Shown: positions 58,229 to 64,000 of the stretch, piece after piece | Numbering within the stretch: position 1 is the first letter of the stretch | Layout of the letters: each line of letters begins with the position of its first letter | Source of the DNA: DASUAS01 sp963819475 | Lineage (GTDB): Bacteria > Actinomycetota > Acidimicrobiia > IMCC26256 > DASPTH01 | NCBI GenBank assembly: GCA_963819475.1 | Contig: CAWFWE010000008.1 | Coordinates: 124,001-188,000, forward strand | Length of the DNA: 64,000 nucleotides | Reading direction: 5' to 3' | Translations under genes and position numbers: made by a program | Notes under the pieces: generated by a model | What the model was told of the DNA's origin: nothing | Seen by the model: only the letters and a program-made list of their open reading frames with translations | Databases searched by the model: none

Positions 58229-59554
58229 TCAGGGCACGGGGAGCGACACCTCGTCGGCCCGGGCCTTCATCGCGGGCGCGTCCTCGGGGCGCAGCGCACC
58301 GGTGACGACGAGCGCGTCGACCGCGTCGTGCCATCGCGCCACGTAGGCGGCGCGGGTCGGGAACCGCGCTCGCACCACGTCGTCGTCGAGCGGACGGGCC
58401 GAACCGAACAGCGGTGCGCGGCCGGTGCCGAACGCGACGCCGTGATACTCGTGCGTGGCGGCCTCGAGCTCGGGGAGGCGGATGCCGCCGACCACGTTGC
58501 CGAGGTCGTCGCGGCGGAGCGTCGGGCGGCGCCCGGCGTCGACCGCGATGCGCGGCTGGGACGGCGCGGGCGTGCCGTCGGCGATCCAGCCGTGCAACGC
58601 GCGCAGCGCGGCCTCGTGGACCGGGCCGATGCTGAGGCGGTTGACCACGCGCCCCCGGGTGTCGGGCTGTTCGCGGCGGCTGCGCGCCACGCCGTGCGGC
58701 GTCCCCGCCACCTCCCAGATCCGGAGGTGCTCGGTGTCGGTCACGGGCAGCCCGGCGAGGTGGTGCGCCTCGAACTCGCTGTTGACCACCACCACCGGCG
58801 TGGTGAGGTCGGTGCGGATGGTGGTGCGCACGCCGCTCGCGATCGCGCCCTCCTCGGGTCGGGGCGCGCGACCCTCCCACACCGAGAGCAGGAACCCGTC
58901 GAACACCGCCGCGTCACGGTGGAAGCCGTTGAGGTACGCGACCAGACGCATGGCGGACTGCGATCCACCGGTGGCGATCAGCCGGCGCACCTCCAGCCCG
59001 GCCAGCGGATCGACGGTGGTCGATCGCCCCGGACCGACGGCGCGGCCGGCCTGGCGGAAGATGTCGAACGACGCCTGGTCGCCCGGGTGGTGGAGGTCGC
59101 CGTAGCGCTCGGGGTCGTGGACGACGAGGGGCCGCCCGCGTCCGCCGTAGCGTTCCATTCCCGCGGGGAAGCCGTGGATCCCGACCTCCTGCGCGCTCAC
59201 CCCTACCCACGCGTAGCCGCGGTACAGCTCGTCGCCGGCGGACACGTTCTGCGGTTCGGCGCCGGCCGACACGTTCTGCCAGTTGACCACGACGGTGCCG
59301 TTGAAGTGGCTCGGGCGCTCCGGGCGCACGACGAGGATGCGGGTGCGGTACGGCGCCTCGGCGTACGGCGCGACCTCCCAGCGGCCGTCGACCGATGCGT
59401 CGGCCGGCGACGTGAGCTCATAGCCGTGCGCGGCGCCCTCGAGCACGAACTCCTCGACGACGTACCCGCGCGCTGCGAGCTCGTCGGCGTCAGGCGCACC
59501 CCACGGAGAGCGTGATCCGGCCAGCGGCGCCAGGACGGTCGGCGCCGCGGTCAC
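58229..59554 (-). CDS. Alpha/beta hydrolase-domain protein (Abhydrolase_10-type)
   Basis: A 441-residue protein, starting VTAAPTVLAPLAG. The core has NGTVVVNWQNVSAGAE, ELYRGYAWVGVSAQEVGIHG, the candidate nucleophile Ser in IATGGSQSAMRLVAYLNGFH, and WEVAGTPHGVA as a possible His site. It resembles the alpha/beta hydrolase-domain family of unknown or esterase function. GTG at 59554 overlaps the SDR stop (GTGA). Confidence 0.75.
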   Translation of the reverse strand: MTAAPTVLAPLAGSRSPWGAPDADELAARGYVVEEFVLEGAAHGYELTSPADASVDGRWEVAPYAEAPYRTRILVVRPERPSHFNGTVVVNWQNVSAGAEPQNVSAGDELYRGYAWVGVSAQEVGIHGFPAGMERYGGRGRPLVVHDPERYGDLHHPGDQASFDIFRQAGRAVGPGRSTTVDPLAGLEVRRLIATGGSQSAMRLVAYLNGFHRDAAVFDGFLLSVWEGRAPRPEEGAIASGVRTTIRTDLTTPVVVVNSEFEAHHLAGLPVTDTEHLRIWEVAGTPHGVARSRREQPDTRGRVVNRLSIGPVHEAALRALHGWIADGTPAPSQPRIAVDAGRRPTLRRDDLGNVVGGIRLPELEAATHEYHGVAFGTGRAPLFGSARPLDDDVVRARFPTRAAYVARWHDAVDALVVTGALRPEDAPAMKARADEVSLPVP

Positions 59555-60354
59555 CAGGGCATGGTGGCGCCGCCGTTGGGCCGCATCACGATCCCGGTGA
59601 CGAACTTGGCCACCGGCGCCGCGAGGTAGAGCGCGGCGAACGCGATGTCGTCGGGTTCGCCGGGGATGCCCATCGGCGAGAGCTTGGAGCGCACGGCGAT
59701 GTACTCCCGCTGCTTCTCCTCGTCGAGGGTGCCGTCGGGCCGGCGTGCGTGCCGTTCGTTCATGGGCGTGTCGATCCACCCCGGCGCGATGGCGTTGACC
59801 CGCACCTGGTGCGGGGCGAGCTCCATGGCCAGCGTGCGTGAGAGCTGCGCCACCGCGGCCTTGGCGGTCGCGTAACAGACCAGTCCCGGAGTAGGCATGT
59901 CGATGGCGCCCGACGCCATGTTGATGATCGAGCCCGACCGCTGGTCGACCATGACCCGACCGGCGGCCTGGCAGCCGAAGAACACGCCCTTGAAGTTCAC
60001 CGCGAGCACGCGGTCGAGGTCGTCCTCCGAAGTGTCGAGCACCAGGCCGTCGACGATGATCGCGGCGTTGTTCACCATCAAGTCGAGGTGCCCATGTTCG
60101 TCGACGACGCCGGCGACCAGGTCGTCGACGTCGGTCCGGCGGGTGACGTCGACCGTGCGTGCCGACGCGGTGCCGCCGGCCGCGCCGATGAGCGACGCGG
60201 TCTCGGCCGCGGTGTCGCCGTCGATGTCGGCGCACACCGCGGTGGCACCGGCTTCCGCGAACCGGCTGGCGATGGCCCTCCCCAGGCCCCGCCCCGCGCC
60301 GGTGACGACGGCGACGCGGCCCGACAGGTCGAACGCTTCGGAGATCGTGGTCAT
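59551..60354 (-). CDS. Short-chain dehydrogenase/reductase
   Basis: A 267-residue classical SDR: VTGAGRGLGRAIASRFAEAG, NNAAIIVDG, NMASGAIDMP, catalytic YATAKAAVAQLS and terminal GIVMRPNGGATMPW. ATG at 60354. The stop overlaps the hydrolase start, so the hydrolase and SDR form an operon. Substrate unknown. Confidence 0.9.
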   Translation of the reverse strand: MTTISEAFDLSGRVAVVTGAGRGLGRAIASRFAEAGATAVCADIDGDTAAETASLIGAAGGTASARTVDVTRRTDVDDLVAGVVDEHGHLDLMVNNAAIIVDGLVLDTSEDDLDRVLAVNFKGVFFGCQAAGRVMVDQRSGSIINMASGAIDMPTPGLVCYATAKAAVAQLSRTLAMELAPHQVRVNAIAPGWIDTPMNERHARRPDGTLDEEKQREYIAVRSKLSPMGIPGEPDDIAFAALYLAAPVAKFVTGIVMRPNGGATMPW

Positions 60355-60436
60355 GGCCGCCGAGCGTACGCCTCCGCCGTCCGCGCGAACCCGCCTGCCG
60401 CCGAGCATCCGTCAGTTCGATGTCGTATGCGACCCT

Positions 60437-61447
60437 CTACTGCCGGGTGTTCGCCATTGCGGCGGCGATCGCGTCACCGAACGCCGCCGCCAGCACCGTG
60501 TGTCCGTGGTCGCCGGGATGGACGCCGTCGGGCAGGTCGTCGGCGCCGACGAGGTCGCGACCCTCGACCAGCGCGATCCGCTCGTCGCCGCCGGCGATGC
60601 GTTCCCGGACGACCTCCTCCATGGCGACGCGCAGGTCGTCGAGCGTGGCCCCGAGGTCGTTCGGCGTGGTCTCGGCGTCGGGGCGGAGGATCGGGCTGGT
60701 GACGACGATCGGTGTCTCGGGGTGTCCGGCGCGGACGATGGTGAGGAAGGCGCGCGTCTGCTCGCGGAACATCGCGGTCGAGAACGGGATGCGGCTCCAG
60801 CAGTTGGTGCCGTGCGAGATCGAGACGACGGCCGCGTCGAGCGTGGCCAGCTGCTGGGCGGAGACGATCTCGCCGCGTGCCGAACCGGCGTAGCCCAGGT
60901 TCACCACGTCGAGGCCGAGCTGCCGGCCGGCCCGAGCGGGCCACGCGCCCACCGGCCCGCTCGCGATCCAGCCCTCGGCGATGGAGTCGCCGTACGCCAG
61001 CCACCGGGGTCGCCCGGGCGCGGGCTCGATGGTGCCGCCGAAAGCGCGGACCGAGAGCACCACCGGTCGCATGCCCTCCGGCAGGTACACCACCACGGGG
61101 TCGTCCGGCGCGCGATCGCCGAGCTCACCGAGGGTGAAGCGCGCCGTGCCCGGGCCCAGCCGGGCGCGCACGTCGAGGGTCCGGTCGCCGGCCACGGCGG
61201 TGAACGCAGTGCCCGCGCCGTCGCCGCGGTACCCGAGGTCGTCGGTCAGGGTCTCGTAGTCGAGCTCCAGGACGTCGGCGTCGCCGACCAGCTCGAGCCG
61301 GACGCCGACCGGCAGCCGCGCCGTCGCCACCGTGTCGCCGGGGAGTCGGTCGAGGTCGGTGGGATCGGCACGGGGGTAGGGGATGTCGTCGGAGCCCGGC
61401 CACGCGCAGCCGCGCACGAACGGGTCGGCGGGCGACCCCGCGGTCAC
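60437..61447 (-). CDS. SGNH/GDSL-type esterase
   Basis: A 336-residue hydrolase. An N-terminal beta-rich domain precedes the catalytic part with LAYGDSIAEGW (GDS Ser), GYAGSARGE (Gly), GTNCWSRIPF (Asn) and DGVHPGDHGH (Asp-His). This fits two-domain SGNH esterases of the GDSL type. GTG at 61447 overlaps the SDR stop (GTGA). It may act on esterified polysaccharide or lipids. Confidence 0.82.
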   Translation of the reverse strand: MTAGSPADPFVRGCAWPGSDDIPYPRADPTDLDRLPGDTVATARLPVGVRLELVGDADVLELDYETLTDDLGYRGDGAGTAFTAVAGDRTLDVRARLGPGTARFTLGELGDRAPDDPVVVYLPEGMRPVVLSVRAFGGTIEPAPGRPRWLAYGDSIAEGWIASGPVGAWPARAGRQLGLDVVNLGYAGSARGEIVSAQQLATLDAAVVSISHGTNCWSRIPFSTAMFREQTRAFLTIVRAGHPETPIVVTSPILRPDAETTPNDLGATLDDLRVAMEEVVRERIAGGDERIALVEGRDLVGADDLPDGVHPGDHGHTVLAAAFGDAIAAAMANTRQ

Positions 61448-62241
61448 AGGTCGGCCATGGGGTAGGGGAACTTCGCCCCGACGCCGCCGTCGACGGTCAG
61501 CGTCTGGCCGGTGACGTAGGCGGCGAGGTCCGACGCGAGGAAGAGGAGCGCAGCGGCGATGTCGGCCGGCTGGGCGACGCGCCGCAGCGGGGTGTTGGCG
61601 ATGTTGCGCTCGCGGCCCTCCTCGCCGAGGAAGGCGGACACGCGGGGCGTCCAGACCACGCCGGGCGCGACCGCGTTGACCCGGATGCCCGCAGGCCCGA
61701 GCTCGACGGCACCGGTGCGGACCAGCGACATCAGGCCGGCCTTGGCTGCGCCGTACGCCGAATGGCGGGGCGCCGACGTGATGCCCGACACCGAGGCCAC
61801 GAACACCATCGCGCCCCCGTTCGCCTGCATGGCGCGCCCGCCGTACTGCATGGCGAGGAACGCGTGGCGGAGCACGATGTCGAAGTGCCAGTTCCAGTCC
61901 TCGTCCGACATCTCGGTGAGGTCGGCGTACCGCGCCATGCCGATGATGTCGACGACGCCGTCGATCCCGCCGAGGGCGCGTCCCGCGTCGTCGAACAGGC
62001 GCGCCATGTCGTCGCGGTCGTACGCGTTGCCGGAGAGCGGCGTCGCGTCCACCTCGGTGGCGATGTCGGTGGCGAGGTCGGGCTCCTGGTCGACGCAGGC
62101 CAGGCGGGCCCCGACCGAGGCGAGCGCGTGCGACGCCTGCCGTCCGATGCCCTGGCCGGCCCCGAGCACGACGAAGCGACGGCCGTCGAGGCGTAGGAGA
62201 CCGGGGTAGTCGGGGACGGGGGAGTCGTCGGTGCGGGTCAT
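61444..62241 (-). CDS. Short-chain dehydrogenase/reductase
   Basis: A 265-residue SDR: VLGAGQGIGRQASHALASVG (nucleotide loop), VDIIGMARYADL, FVASVSGITSAPRH, catalytic YGAAKAGLMSL and ending YVTGQTLTVDGGVGAKF. ATG at 62241 overlaps the stop of the 40-residue LLM-like stub (ATGA). The stop overlaps the esterase GTG. Substrate unknown. Confidence 0.9.
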   Translation of the reverse strand: MTRTDDSPVPDYPGLLRLDGRRFVVLGAGQGIGRQASHALASVGARLACVDQEPDLATDIATEVDATPLSGNAYDRDDMARLFDDAGRALGGIDGVVDIIGMARYADLTEMSDEDWNWHFDIVLRHAFLAMQYGGRAMQANGGAMVFVASVSGITSAPRHSAYGAAKAGLMSLVRTGAVELGPAGIRVNAVAPGVVWTPRVSAFLGEEGRERNIANTPLRRVAQPADIAAALLFLASDLAAYVTGQTLTVDGGVGAKFPYPMADL

Positions 62242-62360
62242 GTCGCGCCGACCTTGGCGTCCTCCGCGTACGCCCGCTGCTCCGCCTCGCGCTGACCGTA
62301 CGGATGGGGCTTGCCCCACGGCTTCGGCACGTCGATCTCGTACAGGAGGTCGAGCTTCAC
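62238..62360 (-). pseudogene. 40-residue N-terminal stub of an LLM-class monooxygenase
   Basis: VKLDLLYEIDVPKPWGKPHP followed by YGQREAEQRAYAEDAKVGAT and stop. The first ~30 residues match the N-terminus of luciferase-like (LLM) flavin/F420 oxidoreductases (MKLDLLYEIDVPKPW-type). The rest of the barrel is absent; after YAEDAK the sequence passes directly into the TGA that overlaps the SDR start. It is likely the remnant of a deletion that fused the LLM start to the SDR. Confidence 0.65.
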
Positions 62361-62504
62361 GACTGCGCTCCTCACGGTTTCGGGGACGGGCCGCCGACGC
62401 TATCTCGCGCTGCCACCGCGCTCCGGCGAGCGCTCGACCACCCGCAGCGACCCGGTGTCGTACGGTCTCGGGCGACGACGACCAAGGCGGTCGCGCCACG
62501 CGGC

Positions 62505-62550
62505 TTGACGTAAGGCAGGGTGATTAATACGCTCCGCCGTCGCCGGAGCG
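62505..62550 (+). promoter_or_regulatory. Promoter with inverted repeat before the quinone oxidoreductase gene
   Basis: TTGACG at 62505 and TACGCT at 62528 are 17 bases apart. CGCTCCG at 62530-62536 is mirrored by CGGAGCG at 62544-62550, overlapping the -10 and the start site. It can act as an operator or form a leader hairpin. The AT-rich GATTAATAC patch stands out from the GC background. Confidence 0.5.
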
Positions 62551-62572
62551 TCGAGGGGGACGGAGAGAACCC

Positions 62573-63604
62573 ATGCGAGCAGTCCGAGTCGTGCAGCACG
62601 CCGCGCCGCTGGAGGCGCTGGAGCTCCAGGACATCCCGGTGCCCGAGCCGGGCCCCGGTGAGGTCCTGGTCGAGGTGGCGGCGGCATCGCTGAACTTCGG
62701 TGACATCGCCCGCTGCCGCGGCACCGTCGCCAGCGTGATGGGTCAGGTGCCGTTCACGATCGGCATGGACGTGTGCGGAACGGTGACCGCCGCGGGGGAC
62801 GGGGCCGAGGAGTGGCTCGGCAAGCGGGTGGTCGCCAGCACGAACCAGTCCTTCGGCGGCGTCGCCGACTTCGCGCTCGCCGGGGTCAACGGCGTGTTCG
62901 ACGCGCCCCCCGAGCTCGACGACGTCGAGGCGGCCGCGTTCACGCTTCCGTTCCACACCGGGTACCTGGCGGTGCACAAGCGGGCGCAGCTGCAGGCCGG
63001 GGAGACGCTGCTCGTCGTCGGCGGGGCCACCGCGGTGGGGACGGCGATGATCCAGCTCGGGACGGCGGCGGGTGCGGACGTCATCGCCATCGCCGGCGGC
63101 CCCGACAAGGGCAAGGTGTGCCGTGACCTCGGTGCCGAGCCGATCGACTACCAGACCGAGGACCTGTTCGACCGGGTGATGGCGTTGACCGGGGCGCGAG
63201 GTGCCGACGTGGCCGTCGACATGGTGGGTGGCGACGGGACCGAGACCATCTGGACGTGCATGGCGCGTGAGGGCCGGTACGTGCCCGTCGGCTTCAACGA
63301 CGACCCGGAGTCGGGGCTCACCGGCCGTCCCTTGCGCCGCGTCTCGATGGGCAACATCACGGTCATGGGCGTGATGATGGGATACAACGACATGCCGGTC
63401 GAGATGCGCCGCTTCGGCATCAACACGTTCCCGCCGTCGGTCGGGCGCGAGGTGCACGCCGCGCTGCTCGAGCTCGTCGCGGCCGGCAAGATCCGCCCGT
63501 ACATCGGCCGCGTCATCGCGATGGAACAGGTCGCGCAGGCGCTGGACGACCACGAGCAGCGGAAGACCAGCGGTCGTACGGTGGTGAGCGTGCAGGCGCG
63601 ATGA
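62573..63604 (+). CDS. Zinc-independent quinone oxidoreductase (MDR/QOR family)
   Basis: A 343-residue medium-chain dehydrogenase/reductase without the zinc ligands. It has AASLNFGDIARCRGTV, GMDVCGTVTAAGDGAEEWL, the NADPH-binding loop LLVVGGATAVGTAMIQLG and a terminal ALDDHEQRKTSGRTVVSV. Such enzymes reduce quinones or enoyl substrates with NADPH. ATG at 62573 has CGGAGAG upstream. The stop overlaps the sulfotransferase start. Confidence 0.9.
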   Translation: MRAVRVVQHAAPLEALELQDIPVPEPGPGEVLVEVAAASLNFGDIARCRGTVASVMGQVPFTIGMDVCGTVTAAGDGAEEWLGKRVVASTNQSFGGVADFALAGVNGVFDAPPELDDVEAAAFTLPFHTGYLAVHKRAQLQAGETLLVVGGATAVGTAMIQLGTAAGADVIAIAGGPDKGKVCRDLGAEPIDYQTEDLFDRVMALTGARGADVAVDMVGGDGTETIWTCMAREGRYVPVGFNDDPESGLTGRPLRRVSMGNITVMGVMMGYNDMPVEMRRFGINTFPPSVGREVHAALLELVAAGKIRPYIGRVIAMEQVAQALDDHEQRKTSGRTVVSVQAR

Positions 63605-64000
63605 CCGACCTGCGCGCCGAGGCGCTGGTCGCCGACGCGTGCGCGGCGACCGGGCTGGACGACTTCGGGACCGACTCGTTCCGCGACGGGTTGACGGCGC
63701 TCTGCGACTCGTTGAACTCGGACGCGCAGCTCAACGAGCTCGGTGATGCCGCCTTCCCGGGCATGCTCACCGGCTCGTTGGCGAACCGGTTGCGGGTCGT
63801 CGACTGGATCGCGCGGCACCCGGACGTCGCCGATGAGACGATCGAGCGACCGTTGATCGTGATCGGCATGTTCCGCGCCGGCACCACGCTGCTCAGCCGG
63901 CTCCTCGACCAGGATCCCCGCAACCGCGCGCTGCTGATGTGGGAAGCGGGCGACAGCGTTCCGCCGCCCACTCCGGCCGACCATCGCGCGGGCCCACGCG
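63601..64000 (+). CDS. Sulfotransferase family protein, C-terminus beyond window
   Basis: First 133 residues of a third Sulfotransferase_3-like protein. The N-terminal ALVADACAATGLDDFGTDSF resembles the one at 13989, and IVIGMFRAGTTLLSRLLDQD is the phosphosulfate loop (IGMFRAGTT in place of VGLPRTGST). ATG overlaps the oxidoreductase stop. The remainder lies past the right edge. Confidence 0.82.
   Translation, partial: MTDLRAEALVADACAATGLDDFGTDSFRDGLTALCDSLNSDAQLNELGDAAFPGMLTGSLANRLRVVDWIARHPDVADETIERPLIVIGMFRAGTTLLSRLLDQDPRNRALLMWEAGDSVPPPTPADHRAGPR

Noticed and set aside
1..64000. tRNA, rRNA, insertion sequences or prophage genes
   Set aside because: None found on reading both strands; no transposase, integrase or phage motif seen. 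Paralogous duplications are the only sign of mobility, apart from the gene fragments.

Overview
The window is about 70% GC. It uses many GTG and TTG starts and chains its genes by 4-base ATGA/GTGA stop-start overlaps. It carries F420-type enzymes (deazaflavin-dependent nitroreductase-like proteins and luciferase-like monooxygenases), cytochrome P450s with a Ser-containing three-Cys ferredoxin, class III CoA-transferases, an acyl-CoA dehydrogenase, PAPS-type sulfotransferases, an ECF sigma factor with a membrane partner, and a SpoIIE/HATPase/STAS partner-switching set. Together these point to a free-living actinobacterium with a large lipid, steroid or terpenoid catabolic repertoire. Class Acidimicrobiia is my best guess, but no marker gene proves it. 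No rRNA, tRNA, CRISPR array or intact mobile element was seen.

Layout. 1-10.9 kb: a broken amidase, a CoA-transferase, then a tightly coupled catabolic operon (aldehyde dehydrogenase, amidohydrolase, ferredoxin, SDR, P450, F420-type reductase, TetR regulator, ABC substrate-binding protein, phosphotransferase). 10.9-16 kb: sugar-isomerase-like protein, hydrolase, SepF-like protein, a truncated substrate-binding protein, and a sulfotransferase/epimerase pair. 16-21.3 kb: ECF sigma factor with membrane partner, a two-component system with a secreted PepSY-like protein, and a membrane glycosyltransferase. 21.3-33.6 kb: a second set of catabolic genes (aldehyde dehydrogenase, thiolase-fold protein with DUF35 partner, IclR; then amidohydrolase, CoA-transferase stub and two SDRs; then hydrolase, acyl-CoA dehydrogenase, small alpha/beta-barrel proteins, phosphotransferase, second IclR). 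34-44.4 kb: a second substrate-binding protein, epimerases, F420 oxidoreductase, epoxide hydrolase, second sulfotransferase, and a branched-chain-type ABC transporter in which LivH, LivM and LivF are one 971-residue polypeptide. 44.5-48.7 kb: a TetR/LLM/F420-reductase/P450 operon that mirrors the first P450 operon, plus an enoyl-CoA hydratase. 48.8-58.2 kb: membrane proteins, an ABC1 kinase, a ferritin-like protein, the SpoIIE/HATPase/STAS regulators, and phosphoesterase, BON and nucleotidyltransferase genes. 58.2-64 kb: esterase-type hydrolases, SDRs, a quinone oxidoreductase and a third, partial sulfotransferase.

How the genes may work together (inference). Imported hydrophobic substrates are oxidised by P450/ferredoxin, SDR and aldehyde dehydrogenase, activated to CoA esters by CoA-transferases, and shortened by dehydrogenase, hydratase and thiolase/aldolase-type enzymes. 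TetR and IclR regulators sit beside each block. Several modules occur two or three times as diverged paralogues.

A caution: at least six otherwise well-conserved genes are interrupted by single-base frameshifts (amidase, phosphotransferase, ECF sigma, an SDR, an IclR regulator, an epimerase), and a seventh is likely (the SepF-like gene). This density suggests residual sequence errors rather than seven pseudogenes.
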